Assembly: GCF_026127265.1 (NCBI RefSeq)
Contig: NZ_WWFG01000004.1
Location: forward strand, 104,482-168,481
Length of the DNA stretch: 64,000 nucleotides
Reading direction: 5' to 3'
Source of the DNA: Nostoc sp. KVJ3
GTDB lineage: Bacteria > Cyanobacteriota > Cyanobacteriia > Cyanobacteriales > Nostocaceae
Each line of letters opens with the position of its first letter. Position 1 is the stretch's first letter. Under the pieces are notes generated by a model. That model was not told the DNA's origin. It searched no databases and saw only the letters and a list, made by a program, of their open reading frames with translations. This document shows, one piece after another, positions 28,483 to 38,169 of the stretch. The position numbers were made by a program, and so were the translations under genes.

Positions 28483-28962
28483 TTAGTATGGTGTGCCGTC
28501 TTTGTGGACAAATTTCCACAAGCCATTCTCTAAATTGGCCATCAGATCGTCATCGGGATAGCTGCCAACGTCATGCGGTGTTCTGTCCCCGATTTCGAGG
28601 TAAAGAACATCTTCTGAGGTTTCGTTAATCAGATGGTGCCCGTTACCAGTGCCAGCCTTGAAGCCGGCACACATACCTGGGCAGAGTTGTGTACAACCTT
28701 CATCGGTACGTAGCGTTGGATGCCCCTCCAAGATGTACACGAACTCGTCTTGCAAGGTGTGAGCGTGACGAAGGGCTGAAATTGCCATTGGAGCTAGGCG
28801 TGTTAGGTTTACACCAAAGTTCGTAATCCCAAACAAGTCACCTAGTGGGTGTTTCTCCCTGCCCACCATACGCGATGCAAATGGTTCAGGATAGTTTGAG
28901 GGCTTAGTTCTTGTTGGTGCATTCCTTGCGTTGATGGCGATCAATTTTTCTCCTTCTGACAT
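28483..28962 (-). CDS. Cupin-domain protein, 159 aa
   Basis: A single cupin barrel. The first motif has its metal-ligand histidines in ALRHAHTLQDEFVYILEGH, with the Glu in DEFVYILEG. The second motif is around GTGNGHHLINETSEDVLYLEIG. The RBS AGAGG precedes ATG 28962. Members of this type bind a metal ion and act as small-molecule enzymes or sensors; the substrate cannot be told. It is a monocistronic, minus-strand gene. Confidence 0.85.
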   Translation of the reverse strand: MSEGEKLIAINARNAPTRTKPSNYPEPFASRMVGREKHPLGDLFGITNFGVNLTRLAPMAISALRHAHTLQDEFVYILEGHPTLRTDEGCTQLCPGMCAGFKAGTGNGHHLINETSEDVLYLEIGDRTPHDVGSYPDDDLMANLENGLWKFVHKDGTPY

Positions 28963-29657
28963 CAGAACCTCTTAAGACGGAATGATGAGGGCTAATACCA
29001 ATTCCAAATTTTTGTCGGCTCTTATTTTGGCAAAGGTATTGTGACTGCTAGCTAATTGATTGTATCCTGTCTGCTTGTTTGTCACATCTGTGTGACTTCA
29101 ACTAAAAGCTTCCCTAATCCATAGCCTGACTAGCTTTCAGGTTGAATGCCCACTCTGCAAGAGGGCGAAAAATCTACCAAAGTCTTATTCGGTCTAGAAC
29201 GAGCGTCGATTTCGTACTTTAGTTACTGTTAGATAATATTGGCTCAAAGTTTGGCTAAACCCCTTGTAGAAGGACTTTTATTCCTGTATTCCACGAATGA
29301 CTAAATTTGTGTAATTCTTTAGTCTGTGGGCTTATCCGAACCTTATTCTGCCTAGTCTAGAAGAAAGAAAAAGGTAAGAAATGCCTGAAGTGTAAAAGTG
29401 TAAAAGTGTAAAGTATTGTTGCACAAACGTTTCTTTTAGGTGCGACCTTGCAATACTTTTACTCGGTTGTACCAGTCGCAATTGGGGAGTCAAACCAATG
29501 CTACCTAACAAGGTAACTTAGTACTGGTTCGCTAGTATTGCGCCTTTAAGCTTGGATGTAAAATTTATAAATTTTGTCAAAGTAGATTTTAGAAATCAAA
29601 AACATCCTTCATACTTTAAAACAGTAATCCTACGTAAAATTTGAGGAAGGGATGCCA
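28963..29657. other. Intergenic region with a short tandem repeat
   Basis: No gene is seen. GTGTAAAA is repeated in tandem three times near 29390-29412. The region separates the cupin gene from the plus-strand STAND ATPase gene and should hold both promoters. Confidence 0.35.
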
Positions 29658-31832
29658 ATGACATCTCTATTACAGCGACTAAGTGCAGAACGAAATCGCA
29701 AATTCGTGGGACGTGAGCGGGAACTGGAGCTATTTCTTGATGCGATCGCATCAAGAGAATTACCCTTTCACATTTTGCACGTCTTTGGCCCTGGCGGTGT
29801 GGGCAAGACAACCCTCATGCAGCAGTTTTTGCGGTTTTGTGAACGGTCAAAAATCTCAACTATCTACGTAGAAGGACGTAATATAGAAGCTGCGCCCGAA
29901 TCTTTTGTTAGCACGTTGCGTTCGTTGATGGGATTGAATGAATCAGATTCTCCTTTACATGTGCTAGCCCAAAGACAAGAACGTAATGTAATTTTAATTG
30001 ATACCTATGAAGCTATTACCCAGCTAGATGAATGGTTGCGGGAAGGATTCTTACCCCATTTGTCTGTTAATACCTTAATTGTGATTGCTGGACGCAATCC
30101 CCCCTCATCTAGTTGGTGTAGCGATCCAGGTTGGCAAGCTTTGATGCACACCTTGCCCCTACGCAACCTTACCCCAGAAGAAAGTCAAACTTATCTCATC
30201 ACACGAGATATTCCCACTACACAACACCAGGCGATTCTAGAATTTACCCACGGACATCCTCTAGCATTATCTTTGGTTGCTGAGGTGTTTGCTCAGGGAA
30301 AAGAAATCTCTTTTCAAGCAGAATCTGCTCCCAATGTTGTTAAAACACTGTTGTCAAGATTCATAAAAGAAGTACCAACGCCCCTACACCGTATGGCTTT
30401 AGAAGCTTGTGCGGTGATCCGGCTGACTACCGAAGCCGCACTAAATCAAATATTGGCTGTGCCTCAAAATACTTTGGCTGGTGAGGCTCACTCTTTAGGG
30501 GAAATACTTGATGTTCACGATTTATTTGAGTGGTTGCGCGGACTGTCGTTTATCGAATCAGGGCAATTGGGTTTATTTCCCCACGATTTAGCACGCGAAG
30601 TTTTAATTGCTGACTTGCGTTGGCGTAATTCGGAATTTTACAATGAATTACACCACCGAGCGCGTCAATATTATACCAAACGACTAGGGCAAACTCAGGG
30701 ACAAGAAAAGCATCGAGTGCTACTTGATTATATTTTTTTGCATCGGGATAACTCAGCGATTCGATCCTGTTTTACCTGGGGTGAGCAAAGTAGTTTATTG
30801 ACAGACTCACTACGGGAAACTGACAAAACTGCACTGCTGGGGATGGTGGCAGAATACGAAGGCGAAGAATCAGCAAAAATAGCAGATCGCTGGTTGAAGC
30901 GCCAACCGCAGAATGTAGTAGTATTTCGTGACTTGCACTCCGAACCTGCGGGATTTGCAATGATGGTGGCATTGCACACAGCAACTGTTGAAGATTTGAG
31001 TGCAGATCCGGGCGCTCTTGCATCTTGGCAATATCTCCAAACCCATGCACCATTACGCCCTAGCGAAGGCGCAACTATTTTCCGCTTCTGGATGGCGCGG
31101 GACACCTATCAAGCTGTTTCCCCCACCCAAAGTCTAATTTTCATTAATTTTGTGCAGTATTTTCAGAAAACACCGGGGTTAGCATACACCTTCCTACCTT
31201 GTGCCCAAGCAGATAGTTGGACAGCAATGTTGAACTACTTCGACTTAACACGACTTTCTGAAACCGATTTTACAGTTGAGGGAAGACACTATGGTGTTTA
31301 TGGGCATGACTGGCGAATTGTATCACCTGCCGCATGGAAGGAAATTTTGGCACGAAAAGAGGTTACAACTGCCGGAGAATCTGTAGATAATACTCCAGTC
31401 GGTGAACCTCTGTTAGTTCTTAGTCAGCCAGAATTTGTGGAGGCGGTACAGAATGCGTTACGTAACTTTAGTTGTCCCGATGTATTACAGAATAATCCCT
31501 TAATGCGATCGCGAAGCGTCCATGAAATGCTTTCTGGCTTAGTTAAGGAACAAGTTGCCACAAAATCAAGTGTGAACGAGAATCCTTTGGACACATTAGG
31601 CGAACGCGTTAATGCTTTACAAAATCTGGTGAAACAAGCGGTTGAATATTTACAATCATCACCGCGTGATGAAAAACTCTACCGCGCTGTTTATCGAACT
31701 TATTTAAATCCTGCCCTCACCCAAGAACAAGCAGCTGAGTTACTAGATTTGCCTTTCAGTACCTATCGCCGCCATCTTAAAGCTGGGATGACGAGAGTTG
31801 CAGATATTTTATGGCAAAGAGAAATTAGCTAA
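29658..31832 (+). CDS. STAND/AAA-type ATPase with C-terminal HTH, 724 aa
   Basis: The N-terminal FVGRERELELFLDAI leads to Walker A (VFGPGGVGKTTLMQQF, about residues 41-55), Walker B (NVILIDTYEAI) and an RNBD-like IAGRNPPSS. A winged-helix-type segment (PHDLAREVLI) follows. A long middle domain with no recognised repeats ends in a C-terminal helix-turn-helix (LTQEQAAELLDLPFSTYRRHLKAG). ATG 29658 is preferred because GAGGAAGG lies 7 bases upstream; an ATG at 29652 is too close. Likely a ligand-gated regulatory switch. It stands alone on the plus strand. Confidence 0.8.
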   Translation: MTSLLQRLSAERNRKFVGRERELELFLDAIASRELPFHILHVFGPGGVGKTTLMQQFLRFCERSKISTIYVEGRNIEAAPESFVSTLRSLMGLNESDSPLHVLAQRQERNVILIDTYEAITQLDEWLREGFLPHLSVNTLIVIAGRNPPSSSWCSDPGWQALMHTLPLRNLTPEESQTYLITRDIPTTQHQAILEFTHGHPLALSLVAEVFAQGKEISFQAESAPNVVKTLLSRFIKEVPTPLHRMALEACAVIRLTTEAALNQILAVPQNTLAGEAHSLGEILDVHDLFEWLRGLSFIESGQLGLFPHDLAREVLIADLRWRNSEFYNELHHRARQYYTKRLGQTQGQEKHRVLLDYIFLHRDNSAIRSCFTWGEQSSLLTDSLRETDKTALLGMVAEYEGEESAKIADRWLKRQPQNVVVFRDLHSEPAGFAMMVALHTATVEDLSADPGALASWQYLQTHAPLRPSEGATIFRFWMARDTYQAVSPTQSLIFINFVQYFQKTPGLAYTFLPCAQADSWTAMLNYFDLTRLSETDFTVEGRHYGVYGHDWRIVSPAAWKEILARKEVTTAGESVDNTPVGEPLLVLSQPEFVEAVQNALRNFSCPDVLQNNPLMRSRSVHEMLSGLVKEQVATKSSVNENPLDTLGERVNALQNLVKQAVEYLQSSPRDEKLYRAVYRTYLNPALTQEQAAELLDLPFSTYRRHLKAGMTRVADILWQREIS

Positions 31833-32158
31833 TCAGCTAAAATTACGAATCTTAGTGCGAAATGATTTTATTAGGGATAATATCACAGACTTAGATTGAG
31901 CCAAAAAAGTGTTTCAGCCTGTGACAAGCTAAATTCAAAATAGCCTATTATGCACAAAGCAGTTATTAAAGAGATGAAGACAAATCGTTTCATATTTTCC
32001 TCAAAATAACATTGACTGACAAACTTATCACATACAATTAGCAATGAATTAAATGTCCAGTGACTATCTTTGACTATTGTCAGTTTTGGAAGTTTATATT
32101 AAGTCCTTAACAGGCGATCGCCCGTTAAGTGATAAATCTAGAGTGATTCATTAAGAAC
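31833..32158. other. Convergent intergenic gap, no gene
   Basis: An AT-rich spacer between two converging genes. One GGCGATCGCC (HIP1-type) site lies near 32113. No clear terminator hairpin was found. Confidence 0.35.
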
Positions 32159-32968
32159 TTAGTTGACAGATTTTAGCTTTCTCAGTTTGCGCTTTAGTAT
32201 GAAGCTGCTACCAAAAATACCAAAGGCTATTGTGCTGGCGATTGAAGAAGGTTCTGGGACATTTACCGCACTGCTACCGAGTGTAATATTGCCAGGCCCT
32301 GTGATGGTATTGGTAAAAGTACCAAAACTGTTATTGCTATTGTCAAATCCAGTAGTAACTAAAAAGTATTGATTATTAGCAGTTAAGCTCAAGCCACTAA
32401 AACCAGATGTGCCTTCATCTGGAAAAGGATCATTCCCATTGAGTAAATTAACTAATGGGGTAGCTGAGTTAAAGCTGTTCTGGTACAAGAATTGGATGCC
32501 CTGGAAATCTTGAGAACCTACAACATTATATGAGCCTGTAGTATTAACAGAGAAAGGCTGACTGTAATAAGGGACGGCAGTACCATTACTAGAAAGTGAC
32601 GTGGGTGGGTTAGTACCACCTTCAAAGCCTTCCGTTTCTGGGCGGTTAAAAGTTGGTGCGTTTGTTGTGTTACCTGAATATGAAATGGTGGATGCTTGAG
32701 ATGGGAGGATAACACTTACAGATAGAGCGATGGCTACGCCCAAAGCAGGCATCGCAGCAGAAGCAATAGGGATTGAACGTCTTAGCGATTCTTGCCAAAA
32801 ATTAAATGAACACTTACTCAAACTCTTAAGATTGGCTGTTTGTGAAAGCTTGGTAGAGTGATGAGATAGATTGTTTTCTGAGACGATGGATTCTTTAATT
32901 GCTTCTGACATATAGTTGTTCAAGGTTATTTTTACAAAACTGAGTGATGTTTGTCTGAACACTTTCAT
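32159..32968 (-). CDS. PEP-CTERM sorting domain protein, up to 269 aa
   Basis: The C-terminus has the hallmark VPEPSS, a hydrophobic helix (IASTIAFGIFGSSFIL) and a basic tail (KRKLRKLK), the signal recognised by exosortase for surface display. An N-terminal hydrophobic segment (about residues 65-90) ending PSQAS acts as a signal peptide. The middle is Ser/Asn/Gly-rich. ATG 32968 directly abuts the stop of the NicO gene; an internal start (MSEAIKES) at 32911 is also possible. It is the last gene of the DUF4331-TPR-NicO operon, so it may be exported with it. Confidence 0.85.
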   Translation of the reverse strand: MKVFRQTSLSFVKITLNNYMSEAIKESIVSENNLSHHSTKLSQTANLKSLSKCSFNFWQESLRRSIPIASAAMPALGVAIALSVSVILPSQASTISYSGNTTNAPTFNRPETEGFEGGTNPPTSLSSNGTAVPYYSQPFSVNTTGSYNVVGSQDFQGIQFLYQNSFNSATPLVNLLNGNDPFPDEGTSGFSGLSLTANNQYFLVTTGFDNSNNSFGTFTNTITGPGNITLGSSAVNVPEPSSIASTIAFGIFGSSFILKRKLRKLKSVN

Positions 32969-34486
32969 TTAGTTCCACGGATGAGCGAGTAAAGCCTGTG
33001 AAGTAATGCCTAAGCCAATTATGGTGATACATAAGGCGCTTGCCACAGGTAACATTTTTATCCTGGGTATTTGGAATGACAAATGTTCAAATCGATCTTT
33101 GGCATAAACCAGTATTAAGCCAATTCCAGTTAGTACTGCTGCTAGACCTAAGCTAAAGGCAGATACTAGCGCTAATCCAAAGCCAACTCGCCCCATTGCG
33201 ATCGCACTTAGCAACACTACTAAGGCTGAAGGACAAGGTAACAAGCCGCCGGAAATTCCCAACGCTAGTAGACTAGACCACTTCATGGAAGCGCCGTGAG
33301 GCGGTAAATGTGAATGCTCATGGTTGTGGTGATAGCGAAGCGGTAGCGAGTCATCGAGCGTCTGGTGATGGTGATGATGCAAGTCCTGGCTGTGTTGATG
33401 ACTATGTACATGGTCGTGTGAATGAGAGACTTGAGTCCCTTGCAATCGACTGATAAACAAATTCAGACCAATTACAGTTACCAGTACGCCAGAGAGTACG
33501 CTTAACCAAGGATACAATTGCTCTGTCAAGATAAACTGGGATGTGCCAAGAGTGACCAGCCCTAGCGCAAATATCCCAGCAGTATGGGTAATCGTCATAA
33601 TTAGCCCCAGGAATAAAGCATGTTGGGCATTACTGCGGGAACCCACCAAATAAGCACCGACTATCGTTTTTCCATGACCAGGGGAGAGGGCGTGTAAACC
33701 ACCCCATAAAAAGGCGATCGCTAGAGCTATTACAATAGTCAGGAAATTATGATTTTCCTGGGTAATTAGGCTAGTAAATACATCGTTGCTTCTTCCTGTC
33801 AAAGCATTATCTAAGCGGCTGGATGATTTAACAGACGGTGGAGGTGCTTGTTCACTCGATGTCAGAGACGGATTGAGTTTAAAGGAGATTCGACGCTGGT
33901 CGAGAGGACTGCTAAGTAACTCAGCAGGGTAATCTCTCAAGCGGTTGGTAATACTCAAAGAGGTGAAATCACCTTGAATGGGAACGCCATTCGCAGCCAC
34001 AGTAATCTCACGCCAGCCCAAACGCTGTGGATAAAACTGATCTTCAAACTCGATTAACTGATTCGCGCCTACTAACTCCGTTGACCCCTGAAAATTACAA
34101 CTCAGCCGCAGTGTAGATAATCCTCCGACACCTGGAGGAAATTCGACTGTTGATTTGATCAAAGACAGTGCTAAAGGCTGTTTATCGATCAACAGTTCCA
34201 AATGTGAATTGACTTCCTGGCATTTTTGGTTGGGGTATCGAACCGTCTCTACAGGTTCAGCTTTGCGATCGCGATTAGTATCTAAGTGATTAATTTCCTG
34301 AAAAGCCGGAATCTCTGCCATGTCTAGAACATAATCAATCCCCACACCATCGGTTGCTACCTGCACTCCTGCGTAGTGATTGATGGTAAAATTGCCTAAA
34401 GGATGGGCATCCGCCTCCGGCATCCAAAATAAACATATTGCGATGATTGCAGTATTCCAAGCCAAGTAATGTAGCAGCTTTTTCAT
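32969..34486 (-). CDS. NicO/RcnA-type nickel-cobalt transporter with extracytoplasmic domain, 505 aa
   Basis: A signal peptide (to ADAHPLGNF) is followed by a soluble N-terminal domain of about 200 residues. From residue 250 comes a NicO-type membrane domain with HALSPGHGKTIVGAYLVG and GGLLPCPSALVVLL. A cytoplasmic loop very rich in histidine (HSHDHVHSHQHSQDLHHHHH) separates the two halves and probably binds Ni or Co ions. The start overlaps the TPR gene stop (ATGA at 34483-34486). Whether it imports or exports metal cannot be told. Confidence 0.88.
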   Translation of the reverse strand: MKKLLHYLAWNTAIIAICLFWMPEADAHPLGNFTINHYAGVQVATDGVGIDYVLDMAEIPAFQEINHLDTNRDRKAEPVETVRYPNQKCQEVNSHLELLIDKQPLALSLIKSTVEFPPGVGGLSTLRLSCNFQGSTELVGANQLIEFEDQFYPQRLGWREITVAANGVPIQGDFTSLSITNRLRDYPAELLSSPLDQRRISFKLNPSLTSSEQAPPPSVKSSSRLDNALTGRSNDVFTSLITQENHNFLTIVIALAIAFLWGGLHALSPGHGKTIVGAYLVGSRSNAQHALFLGLIMTITHTAGIFALGLVTLGTSQFILTEQLYPWLSVLSGVLVTVIGLNLFISRLQGTQVSHSHDHVHSHQHSQDLHHHHHQTLDDSLPLRYHHNHEHSHLPPHGASMKWSSLLALGISGGLLPCPSALVVLLSAIAMGRVGFGLALVSAFSLGLAAVLTGIGLILVYAKDRFEHLSFQIPRIKMLPVASALCITIIGLGITSQALLAHPWN

Positions 34487-35895
34487 AAAGAACTCCCTAT
34501 AGTTTTAGGAGTGGGAAAAGAGACAGAGGGTACTAAGTTAGCCAAGACTTGACGAGCTTCATCAGCATACTTGTGATGAAATTGAGGATTGAGGCTAACA
34601 GCTTGAGTTAGTCGCTTTATTGCTTCCTGACGCTTACCTAAGTGAAACGCAATCATGCCAGCATGAAATTGCAGCAAAGCATCCTCTGTTCCGAAGCGAG
34701 TTGCCCGTTGTGCTGCCTTTTGCGCTTCTTGCCATTCCCCATTAGCCGCAGCTGCCCAAGCCAAAGTATCCTCTGCATATACATCGTCTCGCACTGCTAC
34801 TTCACTACGGGCAATCTCTAGCGCCTCTATTAAATGAATTCCATGTTCGGTGTAGTAGACTGCCAAAGCGCGATCGTAGATTCCTTTAACCTTGCTCAGG
34901 TAAGCTACTACCCCGATTAAATCTTCAGTTTCAGCTGCGCCTTTTTGGTCGAGAAGAGCTAGTTGAGCATCAGCCTTATACCCCAGCGTTTCTACCAACG
35001 GCATCAGTTCTATACCCTGGTTTGCGATATTTAGAACATCCTGCCATCGATGCTGTGCCGCATAGAGGCGCGCCAGTCCTGTAAACGCAGCTATATGGCG
35101 TGGGAAGAGGTCAAAAGCTTCCCGATATCGCTGCTCAGACAGGGCAAAATCTCCGGCTGCAAAAGCCAGATCCCCAACCCGCACATGAAACCAAGCACGG
35201 GTTTCGGCGCTCGTCGTGTAGAAAGAGTCCATCTCCTGCATAGCTTCATCTAGCAGTTGCCGTGCCGAGGCTAGATTACCAGTTAACTCTAAGTAACGGG
35301 CGGCAACTGCGTTATGACCAGAGTTAGATTCCTCCTGTGCAAGGTTTTGCAAGAGTTGATGAGTTGTTTCATAGTCACCCAACTCCATCTGAATGGATGC
35401 CCTAAGCGAGACAATATTGGGATTATCAACAGATGAATTATTTAATACATCTAAAGCTGACCGAAACTGATGTTGAGATAGTAAAGCTGATGCTAGGAGC
35501 ATGGAAGAAACGTCATTATGGCGCGGCTGTAGTGTCAGGGATCTACGTGCCGCTTGTTCTGCTCGTAACACATCGTCTATATCTCCAATTTCTCGAAAAC
35601 GCCTCAAATATTGATCGGCTAACAAACGTAGAAATATTGAGGAATCGGGAGATTGGGCAACTTTCTCCTCATAGACGCTGATAATATGCGATCGCTGTAA
35701 ATAATCGGGGAAGACTAAATCTGACTGCTTTCCTGGTAATATCTGCCTGGAATTTACAGTCAGCAGTTGCACAGCAGAGGAATATGTGCCTAACTTACCA
35801 TTGGTGTAGCCTAAACTTAGCGCTTGTGTATCACAGGGTCTTAGTAAAACCAGTAGGCTAGTCAGCACTAACACCCATAGTATTTTTAGATGCAT
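34483..35895 (-). CDS. Tetratricopeptide-repeat protein, 470 aa, secreted or anchored
   Basis: An N-terminal signal/anchor helix (LWVLVLTSLLVLLRPC) is followed by repeated TPR helices, for example EQRYREAFDLFPRHIAAFTG and KRLTQAVSLNPQFHHKYADE. RBS AAGG precedes the ATG. It lies between the DUF4331 gene and the NicO gene, with a 5-base gap and a 4-base overlap, so the three are one operon. A role as an exported scaffold for a metal or surface complex is inferred from context. Confidence 0.88.
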   Translation of the reverse strand: MHLKILWVLVLTSLLVLLRPCDTQALSLGYTNGKLGTYSSAVQLLTVNSRQILPGKQSDLVFPDYLQRSHIISVYEEKVAQSPDSSIFLRLLADQYLRRFREIGDIDDVLRAEQAARRSLTLQPRHNDVSSMLLASALLSQHQFRSALDVLNNSSVDNPNIVSLRASIQMELGDYETTHQLLQNLAQEESNSGHNAVAARYLELTGNLASARQLLDEAMQEMDSFYTTSAETRAWFHVRVGDLAFAAGDFALSEQRYREAFDLFPRHIAAFTGLARLYAAQHRWQDVLNIANQGIELMPLVETLGYKADAQLALLDQKGAAETEDLIGVVAYLSKVKGIYDRALAVYYTEHGIHLIEALEIARSEVAVRDDVYAEDTLAWAAAANGEWQEAQKAAQRATRFGTEDALLQFHAGMIAFHLGKRQEAIKRLTQAVSLNPQFHHKYADEARQVLANLVPSVSFPTPKTIGSSL

Positions 35896-35900
35896 AAACC

Positions 35901-37175
35901 TTACAAAGGATTACCTAAATAAGGGAACTCAGAAAGAAAGTTAGCATTATTAGGCGCAACATTATCGCTAGTCAGCCCCGGAATTTGGCCTGTAGAAATG
36001 CCTGTAACTGCATTACCAAAGACAACAGATGCAGTCACATCAATTACGTCATCTTTTGGTCTTCTACCACCAAAATTTTTGCCTAACTGAGTCCCAAAAT
36101 AACTACCGCTAGGTTTAGAAAGGTCGGCTTGGATCACATCAGGAATCGCCACTGAGATCACTGCATCGGCTATACCTTGAGGTCTACCGATCGCTTTGAC
36201 AAAGGCTTGAATGAATTGGGATTGATTGCTAGCGTCTTTAGTTGGTGTCTGAAGATTACTATTATTATGAGCCTTAAAGTCCATAAAAAGTTCATTCAGG
36301 GCTGGAACTGCTAACCGCTCAATCTGAGCAAAATTCCCGTTTCTGAGTCTAGGAGTTTTAACACTAGTTGTCATCCAAGCACCAATCTTGCCTTTACCAA
36401 GCAGTTTCCTGGGTAGCTCGACAATAATTGAGTGGACATTGAATGGGGCCAGAGTGTCTTTTGCTTGTCCAGGTGGTCTAAAGGAAAGAACTTGGAAGGG
36501 AGGACTGGGATTAGGCTGAAGGCTATAGTTCCGATCCGGGATGATTTTAAAGAACTGTTCCAAATCGAAAAAGAACGGGTCTTTGCGTGTCCCAACAAAG
36601 AACTTCATGCCGTTATATGCGGCGAATGTTTGGTTGAGTTGCCCTGTCCAACTGACTGGAAGCAAAGCTGACTCTGTTCCTACTGTGGTTGGACGACATG
36701 GGCCGCGGACTGTGACAGTTTGCTGTGAGCCTTGACCATTTATATTGAATTGGAGTACGACATCTTCAATACTGTCGCCAGTGTTATCAATCTTGAATTG
36801 ATAAAGAACATTTGGATCGAATGGTCTTTTTTCACCAGAAACGATCAGAGGGTCGAAATCCATCACTAAGACAACATTTTTGGGGTCTGTGGGACTCTCA
36901 AACACAAACAAATCTGTGAGATCCGCAGCAGTCAGCTTAGTGGCTAAAAAAGTTGTGTCTTGGTGGTCTGAAGCCAAAGCTTTAGGGGTTGCATAGATTA
37001 GGACTACGAGCAAAATAGCGACAAATGCCACTATGGGACGAAAAAAACGAGTAGCTTTAGTCCAATATAGCGATCGCTTGATGGAAAGAAATACCATATT
37101 TTGGACTGCTTTCTCTATGAGTAACCTGCCTTCAGTTGCTATAAAAGAGGTGATACTCCGAGCATTTATTCTCAT
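35901..37175 (-). CDS. DUF4331 family protein, 424 aa, exported
   Basis: The hydrophobic segment at residues 45-66 (IVAFVAILLVVLIYAT) ends in ALASDHQDT, a likely signal peptide. The mature part begins SDHQDTTFLATKLTAADLTDLFVFESPTD, as in DUF4331 proteins. It ends near LSEFPYLGNPL, also typical. The RBS AAGGG supports ATG 37175. First gene of the operon with TPR, NicO and PEP-CTERM genes. The family recurs beside TPR and nickel-transport genes in several bacteria, but its biochemical role is unknown to me. Confidence 0.88.
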   Translation of the reverse strand: MRINARSITSFIATEGRLLIEKAVQNMVFLSIKRSLYWTKATRFFRPIVAFVAILLVVLIYATPKALASDHQDTTFLATKLTAADLTDLFVFESPTDPKNVVLVMDFDPLIVSGEKRPFDPNVLYQFKIDNTGDSIEDVVLQFNINGQGSQQTVTVRGPCRPTTVGTESALLPVSWTGQLNQTFAAYNGMKFFVGTRKDPFFFDLEQFFKIIPDRNYSLQPNPSPPFQVLSFRPPGQAKDTLAPFNVHSIIVELPRKLLGKGKIGAWMTTSVKTPRLRNGNFAQIERLAVPALNELFMDFKAHNNSNLQTPTKDASNQSQFIQAFVKAIGRPQGIADAVISVAIPDVIQADLSKPSGSYFGTQLGKNFGGRRPKDDVIDVTASVVFGNAVTGISTGQIPGLTSDNVAPNNANFLSEFPYLGNPL

Positions 37176-37569
37176 AGTTGCCCTTCTTGAGGTGTTTAGC
37201 CCCTACTGTTGGTGTGGAAATAGCAAGTTTATTTGGATTTCAAAAAAGACTGCGGATATTACCGAAGCGCTTCACAGCTTATTTGCTCTTACTACTCACT
37301 TTCCAGACTAAAACTTGCTCATTTCTTGCTCACTTTTATAATTTCCAGATTTCGTAATGTTTAGATTACGGTTATAATACATTTTTCTGGATTCCAGGTA
37401 TGTTGTTCGACCCGCCGCTATTTAGTAGAGGCAGTGCTTCGCAAGAAGGAGAAACGTCGAGTCTATTAAAACCCTTGTCTATATTGATTTTCAGCTAAGG
37501 AATGAAAATTCAATTCTTACTTTTTGATTACTCGTTAACTATATATATAGTTTATATACTATATACATT
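37176..37569. other. Intergenic region, promoter side of the DUF4331 operon and centromere flank
   Basis: No gene is seen. The right end (37535-37569) has AT-rich ACTATATA words that belong to the partition-site repeats described separately. Confidence 0.4.
37530..37569. repeat. Partition-site-like AT repeats, left group
   Basis: ACTATATATATAGTTTATA and overlapping TATACTATATAC words form several overlapping near-palindromes just beyond the 3' end of the RHH partner gene. Confidence 0.5.
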
Positions 37570-37968
37570 TTATATATTTCCTGCTGGTCTACCTGTTTTC
37601 ACCTTTTCTAAACTCTCAATAGCTCGTATCAATTCTTCGTCAGATAAAGACTGGAGTATATGCAGTCCAGCCCGAATGACCTCGCTTTTTGTGGCATTGA
37701 CTGCTGACTTTAAGCATCTTTGTCTAATTGTTGCGATTAATTCATAATCTCCAGACGGTAGCGTGAAACTATCACGAATCACTTTCTCCTTCTTTTCTGG
37801 TTGCAGTGCATCTTCTTTCTGCGGTTGCTGCAAGTTTCTGGGCTGACTAGAAGCCTGCTGTGTTTTCTCCTCTAACAAGCTTTCCGCCTGCTGAAAACGG
37901 TTTCGTACAGCTTCGTCTTCTGCCCTTAATGAACTTGTTAAAGCTGATTTCATGCTCTTTTTTGTCAT
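37570..37968 (-). CDS. ParA-partner protein with C-terminal RHH-like domain, 132 aa
   Basis: The first 75 residues are charged, Gln/Pro-rich and disordered. From about residue 80 there is a compact domain (SFTLPSGDYELIATIRQRCL ... TKSEVIRAGLHIL) resembling RHH centromere-binding proteins of ParA type Ib systems. It is divergent from parA with a repeat-rich 201-bp spacer between. The long linker could contact ParA, as the N-terminal tails of such adaptors do. The assignment is by fold pattern and position. Confidence 0.7.
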   Translation of the reverse strand: MTKKSMKSALTSSLRAEDEAVRNRFQQAESLLEEKTQQASSQPRNLQQPQKEDALQPEKKEKVIRDSFTLPSGDYELIATIRQRCLKSAVNATKSEVIRAGLHILQSLSDEELIRAIESLEKVKTGRPAGNI

Positions 37969-38009
37969 AGTTTTTCTAGCAAGAGAAAAAACTTCTCTAA
38001 AAGTAGATA

Positions 38010-38168
38010 AACTATTATAACAATATAAATTATTAAAACTATATATATAGTTTATTCTATTTTTCCTGACATTTTTTATGCAACAATAGCAACAACCATT
38101 TTACCCATATAAAAACTATAAATAGTTAAAACGGTATAAACGGTTTTAACTATTTAAACAGTTAATAT
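38010..38168. repeat. Partition-site-like AT repeats in the parA promoter region
   Basis: ACTATATATATAGTTT (about 38039-38054) is followed by alternating AACTAT/ATAGTT and AAACGG/CGGTTTT words at 38114-38163, including GGTATAAACGG and TTTAACTATTTAAACAGTT. These closely spaced copies, also present on both outer flanks of the locus, fit a centromere with bound RHH adaptor and autoregulation. Confidence 0.6.
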
Positions 38169-38169
38169 T

